Notes under the pieces: generated by a model
What the model saw: only the letters and a program-made list of their open reading frames with translations
The model's database searches: none
What the model was told of the DNA's origin: nothing
Part shown: positions 20,268 to 29,410 of the stretch, piece by piece
Layout: every line of letters starts with the position of its first letter
Numbering within the stretch: position 1 is the stretch's first letter
Virus record (IMG/VR): IMGVR_UViG_3300030329_003378
Span: 1-41,497 of that record
From: a virus
Reading direction: 5' to 3' (one strand)
DNA length: 41,497 nucleotides
Position numbers and translations under genes: made by a program

Positions 20268-23200
20268 CTACTCTCTGTTGCCAAGCTCGCCAGACCTCGC
20301 CCTTTTGTCTGCCTTTTTGTAGGCCTCTCGAAGGGGCTCTAGCTGGAAATCCTTGTAATACTCTTCCGCTTTCAAGATATTACTCCGATGAGGCTCAGGC
20401 AGATTTTCAACCATAGCTTTTACAGCATCGGTTTGACTCATTCGGCTAAGGTTTTTAGGCAATGATTTCTTATATGAAGCACGATCATTTTCAGGAACCA
20501 GATTAATCAGAAAGCCGGGCACATCGTCTTTGGCAAGCATTCCAAGGGGAGAACGCATTCGTGAGGACTGCGTAAGAGCCCTTTCGATTTCCTTGGGATC
20601 TATTTTCAATTTACCATCAACAGATTTTGCAAACGTACTAACATATTCAAGCATGAAATATTCAGCTTGATCGGGGTCTTTGTATTTAATAGCCTGCTTC
20701 ATAAAGTAAAGAGCGTCAGCACGGCGACCTGTTGCCATTCCGCCTTGGTATCCGTACTTTTCAAGAACCTTTTCGCGGTACTCACGCACTTCGTCTCGGA
20801 TTCTGTTGTAAGCATTGAGCCCAGGCTCGTAGGTCTGGAACAACACGTCCTCGCCGCCAATATACCTGTCTGACCAGCGACTTGGCTTGCCCATTAAAGC
20901 AGCATATTCTTCACCCATACCAATTGCATCAAACATTTCCTTGGTGCGATCTTTTACTCTTCGGGGTTCAAGTATGCTTGGGTAAGTATCAAGACCCATT
21001 GCAGCGTAAGCCAATGATATATATGGGCCCTTCATTTGGCCCCAGTGGTTCAAGAAGGTTTCTCCTGTGGTTGCTGCAAATTCACCCAGAGTTACATCTC
21101 CTGTGAACATGCGAAGACCGCGAGCGAAAAACTCCCCATCCATACCTAGAGAACTCTGGAACTCAGGTGACGTTGCACCTCTCAAGAAGATGTGATTAGA
21201 ACCATCCTCGCCTTTCCAAAGGTTTATGTGGAACTGCCTTCTTTGGTAGTCAGGAAGCTCTTCCTCAATATGACCCATAACCATATTGTTCCATAACCAA
21301 GCTGCAGCCTGGGTTCCCCACAAAGCAAACATCAAACGAAGTTTAACCTTAAGAGCGAACTGGGCCCCCTTAGAAGCAACCATGCCAGCCGCTCGTGCAG
21401 CTCGCCTTCTTCCTTCTCCGCCGGGATCATAGCCATCGCCGCTGCCACCTCGGCCACCACCGCCACCTCGGCCACCACCGCCACCTCGGCCACCACCGCC
21501 ACCTCCACCTGGAGGGGGAGCCCCCGGAGGCAAGCCTAACTGCTCCGCCACCTGACGCTGAACACGTTCATGGTTGACGGCATTCATAATGTAGCGGAAG
21601 TACCACATATTGTTTCCGGTGTGGAACCTAATAAATGGAGCAGCGTGGCGAGCAAGGCCTTCTGTAAGCGGGCTTGCGTCACCATAGTTGACAAACATTT
21701 CGTTAGACAGCTTCCACGCCATTTCTGCTGGAGAATTCAAAGCCACAACTTCTTCAGGGATAGAGCCCGCGAAAGTGGACGGCCTACCCTGATAGTCTTT
21801 CATATCAGGGTACTTTTCTCTGATTGCTTTTCTGTCGGCTTCAATGTCTTTCTTGAAGTGAAGGTACATGGCGTACCGCAAAGCAGATTCTCTCAATCCA
21901 GTCACCTTGCCAGCAATCTTCCACCACGGCCCCAGTTTCACAAGATCAAGAGCTACACCAGAAACACCTTTCGACAGATAACCCTTAAAGCCAGTTTTAA
22001 CTCCAGTCTGCAAATCAAGTGCAGCCTTAACATCAGGCAATTCGCCGGAAGCAAACAACTCTAACCCGCCCCCCATGGCCATCCAATCAGCAAGGTCTTC
22101 TGATATCTGAGGGGTTTCTCCAGGCTTGTGCATAACAGATTGCGTCAAATCAACCAAGGCTTTAGGCAACATTCGCAATCCAGAAGGTGCAGCCCAAACA
22201 GCTTTTTCAACTTCGCCCATGTTTCTGATGTTGTATCCAAGAAAAGCCTTGGGGCTCAACAGCAGCCATCTCTTGTAACCACCAATAACCAACTGATTGG
22301 CTTTGGAAAATATGCTTGCATCTTTATACCTATCCTTATGAGCGTTTTCCAAAGCCCTGAATTGATTAACAAGCCTTTCGGGAATAAGCATAACATCAGC
22401 AGAATCGCCCATAGCTTGGGCTTCAGCCATTGCTTTTTCATCCAGATTAAAGTGATGAGCCATCAACTTCTCAAACGAATCAAGAGCAATTGAATGCCCG
22501 TTTGAGTGCCCTACAACTGGAGTAGATCCCTTAAGGTGCCATAGCCGATACCCAGGATACTCGTCTATGTAACGAGTCCAATGGTGGTAATCTCTGGGGT
22601 TTACTTTTACACCTCTTGCTTCCGCTTCCTTATCCAATGCCTTATTAAATTCTTCTGCACGCTTCTTAAGGGGCTTTGAAATGTCATACTGATCCCGTAT
22701 GTCCCCGATAGCGTCCATGAAAACAGTGTCAAACAACATGTTTCGCAAAGTAGCAAATTCCACTTCAGCGTAATTGGAGCTAATGTCAGACATGCTGCCC
22801 ATACGCATCTGGTACTCGCCCCGACCAGAAGGTTGTTTGATTGTTCGACCTTCCCACTGTGCTTTAATTAGCTCGGCACGAATCTCGATGTTTTGGTGCT
22901 GGTAATAATCCTTCCGCTGAAGAATGTCTTCCAATTCGGGGAAACCAGCACGGGATGCCGCATCAATAAGAAACTCTCTGACCCGATCAAACACATCTTT
23001 GCGATGCTCGGCAGCAGCCCTGACGTTAATACTGCCACTAACCATGTCCGCATATTCCTGGGCATGCTTCATGACATCGGCTTCAGTCAGATTGTAAGGC
23101 AAGGGGTACTCAGATTCTTCGCCTCTTTCTTTGTGAATCTTGATTGATTCCTTAAGGTCTTGGAAAAGAAGATGAAGATTGAATAGCTCGTACTCATCAC

Positions 23201-26200
23201 GATTCAAATGCCCAACAATGTCTTGAACCGCATGACGAGCGTCACGACCGGCAATTGCATAAAAAGACGGCAATTTATCCAGCCTATCTCTTGCCACAGC
23301 CCAATAAGCAGCTTCACCACCTCGGGTTCTGCCAAGCTCACTTTGTTTGCCCCTAAGCATGGATTTGCGAAGAGATTCGACAAACCCTTTGCCCTTGGAT
23401 TCAAACCTTTCCCTTGCCTTAATGTGCCCATCTACACCGGCAGTCGATCTTGTGTATCGCTCCCTTGTCTCTTCGCCCATCTTCTCCCGGAGTTTGTCAA
23501 CAGATGGGACGGGGCCAGCATCCACTTCGCCTGCAGCACGCATGTTTTTTGCACGCTCCTTAGCATTGCGAGGGGCTCCTGCTGGGTTTGCCATGGCACC
23601 CATTGCATGGAGCCTTCGGGGCTGCCGTATCTCAGCAAGAACGGGACGTTCAGCCAGCTTTCTGCCAAATGCCTCAAAGACTTCCTTGTCTTCAAGCCTG
23701 GGGGTAAGAACTAACCTGCCGTTCTTGATATCTACCCACCCCAAATCAGACAAAAGAACAGACCGGCCAGATTGGGGGTGAACAAATTCAGTTATTCTGT
23801 CATTTGGATCCAACGGGAATGCCCGCTCTTCCGTCCCTTTGTATTCCCCCTTCCACACCCAATCATTTATCACGGTCGTAAACTTGGGCATCAGCTTACT
23901 CATTGGGCTGATAATTTGTTTTTCAAGCATTTCTACGTCTTGCTTAGGCCAAGACGCAGGGTCTTCCGGCTTTACCATTTCTTGCCACCGGCTCTTGTTG
24001 CTGTCACTTCCAATCTTTTCTGGAATCTTGACAGTGCCGAATATTGTTGCTGTTGGGTCAGCGGGGTCTACTTCCTTGTTGCTTTCTTCAAACGGATTTG
24101 GCTGATCCCTTTTAAGCATCCCCTCGGACATCAAAACCTTTGCAGAATTAGGCAAAGCAAACGCAGAACGCCCGTCCATGAAGATTACATACTCATCTCC
24201 AGGCCTGATTGGATTGCCTATCATGTCCCGCATGGTTGTCTGGTCAACTAGGATTGAAACCGCTTGATCTTCAGGCATAGCAAGCATGATTTCGCCAGCG
24301 GTTACACGCTCAAGGACAAAGTAATCATGTCCAGAAACCCCAAACGTGTCGCCGGGCATAAGCTGAGACACAGGTGCTTCTACCAAAGACCTACCCTCAG
24401 TCATGTCCGCCCTGTAATCGCCCCGAGAAGCATTTAGATGAATTGAATTCAAATAATCTTCATGAGAAGAAATGCTAGGCAACAGTTGGCCCTCAGACAA
24501 AGCGTACATAGGCACTTTTCCGCGAGCCCCACCCTGCTTTTTAACCCACTGTGCAACCTTGGCGGGACTTCTTGCCACATTCTTCTGCTCAACCCCCATG
24601 GATTCAACAGAACGTCTTTCAGCTTTAATAGCTTGCAAGTCATACTTTGGCTGCTTCTTTTCCTTTGCCTTAGCTTCAGCAGCCTTAGAGGCAGCCTTAG
24701 CGGCCTTAGCCTTGCTTTTCTTTAGCTGCGTATAGAAGCCAGTGCGATAAACCTCTGCTGCTTTCTTTGCATCAGCAAGCCGCGTAAACCTTTCCTCAAC
24801 AATAGGAGTAGTTGCAGCTTTGCCCCTTGTCCCGTGCAAAGAATAATAAGCTGGTGTGCCGCCATACTTCTGCTTAGTCCATTTGGTTCCACGGAACCTC
24901 GGCATACCTGGCCTTGCTTCGGTTTTGACGATCTTGAATCTACCGTCAGTAGATCGCCAATCTCCCTTATCTTTGACTTTCCATTGCAGTGGTTCTGCAG
25001 GTGTTGCAGGTGCTTTAGGGGCCTTAGCAACCTCCTTCTTGGCTGCACGAAAAGCCTTGGCTACATCAGAAACAGGCTCAATAAGTTTCTGTGTGTGTAA
25101 CCCATGGATGCCGTTGCCCAAGACAATTTTTGCATCTTTCCAAATCTCAGGGATTTTAACATCATCACTAAGGCCCATAAGCCTAGCCATCATGCGAGGA
25201 GTCACTCTTTTGATTCTGCCATCAGGCATAATAATCCGAGGAACTTCTGCAGGAGTAGACTTAAGCGTTGGAGACGGGCCGCCAGAGTTGGCTGCAGCCG
25301 TAATTCCTCTTGTAGCAGACCCCCCCATGGTAATAATCGGCTTACCTGGATCAAGCAGACCCCGTTCAATCATGTTGTCAAGACGAACTCTTTCCCAGTT
25401 TTTCTTGCCGGGTTTTCTGCTGACAAATTCACTATCAGGGGCTGAATCAATAAGATCCTTTACAAGCTCATACCAATCTCCTGGCTTGGATTGTTCTGGC
25501 AAAGCAGGCAAAGAGCCAACGTCTTTTCTCACAGCTTGAATAATTGTTCTTCGTCTGGTCTGAGCAGCGCCATAATCAGCCGCATCAACAGTAACCAATC
25601 GGTAGTCATACCCAGAATCTACTAAAGACTCTGTGATTATCCAACCAAGTTCAGTGTCAAAATAATGGGGCACATTTTCAATTGTTACTGAAGGAGGCTT
25701 GGCACCCCGAATGATTTCAGCAACTTTCTCTGCATGAGCAATGTCGTTTTGATTTAGCCCGCGCCCCTTCTTGGCCGCCGAAAGATTTTTGCATTCAGGA
25801 CTTGCGTGAAACAGATCTGGTTTGGCTTCAGCTACTTCTGCAGGGGTAACATCAAGAGCGTCCCTAGCTTCATATTTGGTGCCGTGCTGAAGGTTGTAGT
25901 AGTAAACAATCTTCTCTTCAAGCTCAACAGCACCTCGGTGTGTAACCGTAGAAAGCCCTGCCTCCATAGTGCCCATGCCTGAATGGGTGGTAAACGTGCG
26001 AACCGGCTCTGTCTTGGTTGCAACAGCTTTGGCGGGAGCCTGGGGTGCAACAGGAGCAGCTTCGGCAACAGGAGCAGCTTCGGCAACAGGAGCAGCTTCG
26101 GCAACAGGAGCAGCTTCGGCAACAGGAGCAGATAGCTTCTCACCTCTTTTTCTCACGGCTTCAACAGCCGCTTCTTGCGGGGTTAGGGTTTTTGCCGGAG

Positions 26201-29200
26201 TAGCGGGAGCTTCAGAAATAACCTGTTCAGATGGCTTGGTTTCAGGAAAATAGCCAAACTCATTCAAATCATCACCAGCAAAGCGAACATCTCTGGCCGG
26301 GACTTTCATTGACCTCACCGGCCAATCCTTGTCTCCCATTTCCAGCTCTGCCTCACTAACCATTCCGTGCTGCTTTGCGTAATCTTCAGAAAGCGACACC
26401 CAGTCCCCAGGCTTAATAGGATCATTATTAGGTGACGATCTGTATATTGTCACTTCTGCGTCTGGCCTTCCCCTCATTCTGCGTATAGCAGCTATGGACT
26501 GCTTGCTAGAAAGCGATGACGCATCACCAACATAAAGCTCAGGACGGCTGTAAACATCTTCTGGAATCTGTTCCGATTCGGTCAGGTCATGCAGCCTTGC
26601 ACCTTCTGGATTTGGCCTGTGTGCCGCATGCCAAGATTCCTCAACAGGAGCTTCTTCCGCAGCCAGAGCGGGCGGAGCGGTTGCATCAGGCGCTTTTGGA
26701 ACCTGCTCCACAACAGGAGCTTCTTCCGCAGCCGGAGCGGGCGGAGCAGGTGTAGGGACCATCACTTCTGTTAGTGAAGTATCCACAGCCACCGGCTTGC
26801 CCGCTTTGTCACGCCCGTACACCACCCCCTCGTCAACCCGCTCAACCGTAACCTCAGTGCCAGCCTTGGGCTCCTCAGCCCGGCTCATGCCATACTCAGT
26901 CGCCTCGGCACTAGCTTTGCCCACAACGATCTCAGAGCCCGCCTGAACGCCACTAGGAGTCTTGGTGATGTCCCATAGCTCCAAGGGCTTCTCGGCTTCC
27001 GCCACCTTAACTGGAGCCTTGGGCTCCTGGCCAGCTTCTCTTTGTTGAACCGCTCTTTGGCCCGCAGTCCGACCTTCAGCCAATTGCTGCTCCCACATAG
27101 CTTCTTTGCCGGGCAGTTCTGGCCGCTTCTTGAACGGGGTAACAATCGGAGGGCGAGGCGGAGCTTCAGGCAAAGCCTTTCGTGGGGTAGGGCCAGCCTG
27201 AATTGGCGTAGTTTCTTCAACTGGCCTTGGTAGCTTTCGTGGCCTACCTGTTCCAGGTGCTAATGGCTTGCCTGCTTGCGGCGTGCTTGGCATTGTAAAT
27301 GGAAGACTAGTCGGGCCAGTTGGGCCAGCAGGAGCAGCTTTGCTAGACTTGAACCTACCGGCAACCAAAGCATCTCCAAGAGAAACCGTCTGGACATCAA
27401 TGTTAGTGGGCAATTTGCCCAACATATCCTTAAACGCCTTTACAGCCTCTTCTCTTGTCGCATTTGGATTAGCTTGCCGCCACTTGGACAGGAAGTCGCC
27501 AAGTTTCTTTGTCCAAACCTCAATAGCTTGGGCACGCAACAGGCTCTGCTTTGCCGCTGCAGACGAACCTTCTGTCAAACGAGGAACTCCGCCCGGTTCC
27601 TTTTTACCCTTTACAACATAGGCCCAGTGGTTGGCAATTTCCTGTGGGGTGACTCGGACGTTTCCAAATTTAAGGTTCTTGCCTGTAAAGCCAATGCCAA
27701 GAAGAGTCATTGTAAAGAAATCTGACCAAGAGGAATGGTCAGCGTCTGGGGGTGGAGCCTCTGCAAAACCAGACGCTACCGCAAGCTCTTCCATGCCTTT
27801 GATTGTGCCAAAAGCAACGCCGCCGCCAACAAGAGAAGTCCCCGTAATTGCGGCCATGTTGCCAACGCCAAATCCGCCCGGTTTCGTTGCCATACTCCAG
27901 GCTTTAACCATGTTCCTAGTACCGGGAACAACTATAGAAGCCGTAGGCACAGCAAAGCCAATAAATTCGCCGGTCGAAACAGAACCTGGGTATACATTTC
28001 TTGACGCAGCAAACTCAGCCGCAAAGTCATAATACTCCGCAGCCAAATCAGTAGCTTCATCAATGGTTAGGCCAGCAACTTCACTTGCCATCCATCCAAC
28101 AGCAATAGAACCAGCAGTTTCAACAGTAGGCCCAAGAAAAGGCCCAATGATTGGGGTCTTTCCGGCTAATTTTCCCGCAGTTTTTCCTACAGATTTACCC
28201 CAAAGTTTGGCTGCAGTGGCAAATGAAGCAAACCCTACCCCCCCTTTAGCAATGCCATACGCCAAAGCCTTCTTCTCAACCGCACGAATCATCTCAAGTT
28301 GGTCAGGAGCAAAGTTCTTGGCAAGCTCTTCATTCCACTGGCTTTCAACAGAACGCAATTCTGCAGCCTGCTCTTCGTCAATCAAGCCATCCTTTAGAGC
28401 TTTTTCAATACCCTGGCCCATACGGCTTGGGTCAAAATACGTTTCCCCACCAAAGGTTCTGTATGGGGCATCATTTGCGTTAAACAAAGCGGGCTGCAAA
28501 CGCTTGATGTTTGCCATCTTTCGCTCAATAGCATCCTCTGGAATGTATTCCAGATGCTCGAACATCCCACCATCCAATGCACCATATGCAATCGCATCAA
28601 CTACAGCATTCAAGTTATCAATAGCCCATTCCCGGTCGTGATAACTGTATTCCGGCTTTTCTAATGCATCGTTGGTTAGGCGAGACATCGTAAGTTCTGC
28701 AACGTACCCAGGATAGTCCTCTAACGCACCCCCCTTTGACATCCAAAACAGATTTCTAGCATTGCTATCGCCAAGCAAATCAATAGCTTCATTTTCCCTA
28801 GCCCAAGTTCCATACCTTTCCTCATCTACAGGAGGAGTAATAGAAAACAAATCAGCCTGCTTACCCCTTGATGGCTGATCCAAAAACCTTGGGTCAAATG
28901 CTTCGGGAATATCACTGCTAGGATCTTGAGGCATCACTCCTTCTAGTGGTGATGAGTGTGGCTTTAGAGCTTCTTTTATCTGCTTTTCGTTTTCTGGACG
29001 AGTAAAATGTTTTGACAATTCCTCGCTTCGTTTGCGAGAAAATTCATCTGCTTGCTCTGAACTCCACCCCTCGCCTCGACCATAGACTTCACCACTTTCA
29101 AAGGCAAGGCGAAGAATCTCGTCATCGTCACGAAGAATCCTGCCACCCCAAACGGTTGGGACAACAATGTTTTCCCCGTCAACCTCATAGCTTGCAGTCC

Positions 29201-29351
29201 GCTCTGTTACGGGCTGGCCATACTGATCGTAATATATAGTCCGACCAGATTCGGGGTGTCGGCTGTAACCGCCATCCAAAATCGTGTCTCGACCCAAGAC
29301 CTCATCCAAAATATCACGGTCAATTCCTGGCGGAGTAAAATCGTTACTCAT
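20268..29351 (-). CDS. Giant polyvalent virion protein with C5 DNA methyltransferase domain
   Basis: This 3027-residue protein takes about 22% of the genome. Order: an N-terminal module (about residues 27-115, YSRHPESGRTIYYDQYG... EVDGENIVVPTVWGG) seen in giant phage virion proteins; a Gly/Ala-rich, membrane-active-looking segment (about 368-525); Pro/Ala/Lys linkers; an ADP-ribosyltransferase-like segment (about 935-1036, Arg 971, GDWVSLSEDY, E1031); four AEAAPV repeats (about 1075-1101); and a cytosine-C5 methyltransferase (about 1117-1420). Methyltransferase motifs: F1120-THSGMGTMEAG, S-P-E-C1187, E1225-N-V, QTRRR 1264-1268 and the GNG motif around N1413. A PLxRFG-like motif (APFIRFHTGNN, about 2575) and a poly-Gly/Arg linker (about 2613-2641) follow. 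Likely an ejected protein that counters host defence, like P1 DarB in concept. GAGGCTCTAA precedes ATG 29351. Confidence 0.8.
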   Translation of the reverse strand: MSNDFTPPGIDRDILDEVLGRDTILDGGYSRHPESGRTIYYDQYGQPVTERTASYEVDGENIVVPTVWGGRILRDDDEILRLAFESGEVYGRGEGWSSEQADEFSRKRSEELSKHFTRPENEKQIKEALKPHSSPLEGVMPQDPSSDIPEAFDPRFLDQPSRGKQADLFSITPPVDEERYGTWARENEAIDLLGDSNARNLFWMSKGGALEDYPGYVAELTMSRLTNDALEKPEYSYHDREWAIDNLNAVVDAIAYGALDGGMFEHLEYIPEDAIERKMANIKRLQPALFNANDAPYRTFGGETYFDPSRMGQGIEKALKDGLIDEEQAAELRSVESQWNEELAKNFAPDQLEMIRAVEKKALAYGIAKGGVGFASFATAAKLWGKSVGKTAGKLAGKTPIIGPFLGPTVETAGSIAVGWMASEVAGLTIDEATDLAAEYYDFAAEFAASRNVYPGSVSTGEFIGFAVPTASIVVPGTRNMVKAWSMATKPGGFGVGNMAAITGTSLVGGGVAFGTIKGMEELAVASGFAEAPPPDADHSSWSDFFTMTLLGIGFTGKNLKFGNVRVTPQEIANHWAYVVKGKKEPGGVPRLTEGSSAAAKQSLLRAQAIEVWTKKLGDFLSKWRQANPNATREEAVKAFKDMLGKLPTNIDVQTVSLGDALVAGRFKSSKAAPAGPTGPTSLPFTMPSTPQAGKPLAPGTGRPRKLPRPVEETTPIQAGPTPRKALPEAPPRPPIVTPFKKRPELPGKEAMWEQQLAEGRTAGQRAVQQREAGQEPKAPVKVAEAEKPLELWDITKTPSGVQAGSEIVVGKASAEATEYGMSRAEEPKAGTEVTVERVDEGVVYGRDKAGKPVAVDTSLTEVMVPTPAPPAPAAEEAPVVEQVPKAPDATAPPALAAEEAPVEESWHAAHRPNPEGARLHDLTESEQIPEDVYSRPELYVGDASSLSSKQSIAAIRRMRGRPDAEVTIYRSSPNNDPIKPGDWVSLSEDYAKQHGMVSEAELEMGDKDWPVRSMKVPARDVRFAGDDLNEFGYFPETKPSEQVISEAPATPAKTLTPQEAAVEAVRKRGEKLSAPVAEAAPVAEAAPVAEAAPVAEAAPVAPQAPAKAVATKTEPVRTFTTHSGMGTMEAGLSTVTHRGAVELEEKIVYYYNLQHGTKYEARDALDVTPAEVAEAKPDLFHASPECKNLSAAKKGRGLNQNDIAHAEKVAEIIRGAKPPSVTIENVPHYFDTELGWIITESLVDSGYDYRLVTVDAADYGAAQTRRRTIIQAVRKDVGSLPALPEQSKPGDWYELVKDLIDSAPDSEFVSRKPGKKNWERVRLDNMIERGLLDPGKPIITMGGSATRGITAAANSGGPSPTLKSTPAEVPRIIMPDGRIKRVTPRMMARLMGLSDDVKIPEIWKDAKIVLGNGIHGLHTQKLIEPVSDVAKAFRAAKKEVAKAPKAPATPAEPLQWKVKDKGDWRSTDGRFKIVKTEARPGMPRFRGTKWTKQKYGGTPAYYSLHGTRGKAATTPIVEERFTRLADAKKAAEVYRTGFYTQLKKSKAKAAKAASKAAEAKAKEKKQPKYDLQAIKAERRSVESMGVEQKNVARSPAKVAQWVKKQGGARGKVPMYALSEGQLLPSISSHEDYLNSIHLNASRGDYRADMTEGRSLVEAPVSQLMPGDTFGVSGHDYFVLERVTAGEIMLAMPEDQAVSILVDQTTMRDMIGNPIRPGDEYVIFMDGRSAFALPNSAKVLMSEGMLKRDQPNPFEESNKEVDPADPTATIFGTVKIPEKIGSDSNKSRWQEMVKPEDPASWPKQDVEMLEKQIISPMSKLMPKFTTVINDWVWKGEYKGTEERAFPLDPNDRITEFVHPQSGRSVLLSDLGWVDIKNGRLVLTPRLEDKEVFEAFGRKLAERPVLAEIRQPRRLHAMGAMANPAGAPRNAKERAKNMRAAGEVDAGPVPSVDKLREKMGEETRERYTRSTAGVDGHIKARERFESKGKGFVESLRKSMLRGKQSELGRTRGGEAAYWAVARDRLDKLPSFYAIAGRDARHAVQDIVGHLNRDEYELFNLHLLFQDLKESIKIHKERGEESEYPLPYNLTEADVMKHAQEYADMVSGSINVRAAAEHRKDVFDRVREFLIDAASRAGFPELEDILQRKDYYQHQNIEIRAELIKAQWEGRTIKQPSGRGEYQMRMGSMSDISSNYAEVEFATLRNMLFDTVFMDAIGDIRDQYDISKPLKKRAEEFNKALDKEAEARGVKVNPRDYHHWTRYIDEYPGYRLWHLKGSTPVVGHSNGHSIALDSFEKLMAHHFNLDEKAMAEAQAMGDSADVMLIPERLVNQFRALENAHKDRYKDASIFSKANQLVIGGYKRWLLLSPKAFLGYNIRNMGEVEKAVWAAPSGLRMLPKALVDLTQSVMHKPGETPQISEDLADWMAMGGGLELFASGELPDVKAALDLQTGVKTGFKGYLSKGVSGVALDLVKLGPWWKIAGKVTGLRESALRYAMYLHFKKDIEADRKAIREKYPDMKDYQGRPSTFAGSIPEEVVALNSPAEMAWKLSNEMFVNYGDASPLTEGLARHAAPFIRFHTGNNMWYFRYIMNAVNHERVQRQVAEQLGLPPGAPPPGGGGGGGRGGGGGRGGGGGRGGSGDGYDPGGEGRRRAARAAGMVASKGAQFALKVKLRLMFALWGTQAAAWLWNNMVMGHIEEELPDYQRRQFHINLWKGEDGSNHIFLRGATSPEFQSSLGMDGEFFARGLRMFTGDVTLGEFAATTGETFLNHWGQMKGPYISLAYAAMGLDTYPSILEPRRVKDRTKEMFDAIGMGEEYAALMGKPSRWSDRYIGGEDVLFQTYEPGLNAYNRIRDEVREYREKVLEKYGYQGGMATGRRADALYFMKQAIKYKDPDQAEYFMLEYVSTFAKSVDGKLKIDPKEIERALTQSSRMRSPLGMLAKDDVPGFLINLVPENDRASYKKSLPKNLSRMSQTDAVKAMVENLPEPHRSNILKAEEYYKDFQLEPLREAYKKADKRARSGELGNRE
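21444..21497. repeat. Three tandem 18-bp repeats coding Gly/Arg linker
   Basis: GCCACCTCGGCCACCACC occurs at 21444-21461, 21462-21479 and 21480-21497, followed by a degenerate copy. It encodes the GGGGGRGG linker between the PLxRFG-like part and the next helical part of the giant protein. The copy number could vary between strains by slippage. Confidence 0.85.
26049..26130. repeat. Four tandem 18-bp repeats coding AEAAPV linker
   Basis: AACAGGAGCAGCTTCGGC occurs at 26049-26066, 26067-26084, 26085-26102 and 26103-26120, with a partial fifth copy to 26130. The copies are exact, so expansion is recent. They encode the Ala/Glu/Pro/Val spacer between the ADP-ribosyltransferase-like and methyltransferase parts. 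Confidence 0.9.
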
Positions 29352-29410
29352 TTAGAGCCTCTTGAAGCTATTTGTTTTAATAGGGTTTTTGGGCAATTCA
29401 ATGACATCTA

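Noticed and set aside
24856-25539. Long plus-strand open frame (227 codons)
   Set aside because: It lies opposite the methyltransferase part of the giant gene, lacks a ribosome binding site and reads as a low-information shadow.
26049-26130. 18-bp repeats as a possible CRISPR or iteron array
   Set aside because: Directly adjacent exact copies with no spacers, in frame, encoding an Ala/Glu/Pro/Val linker.
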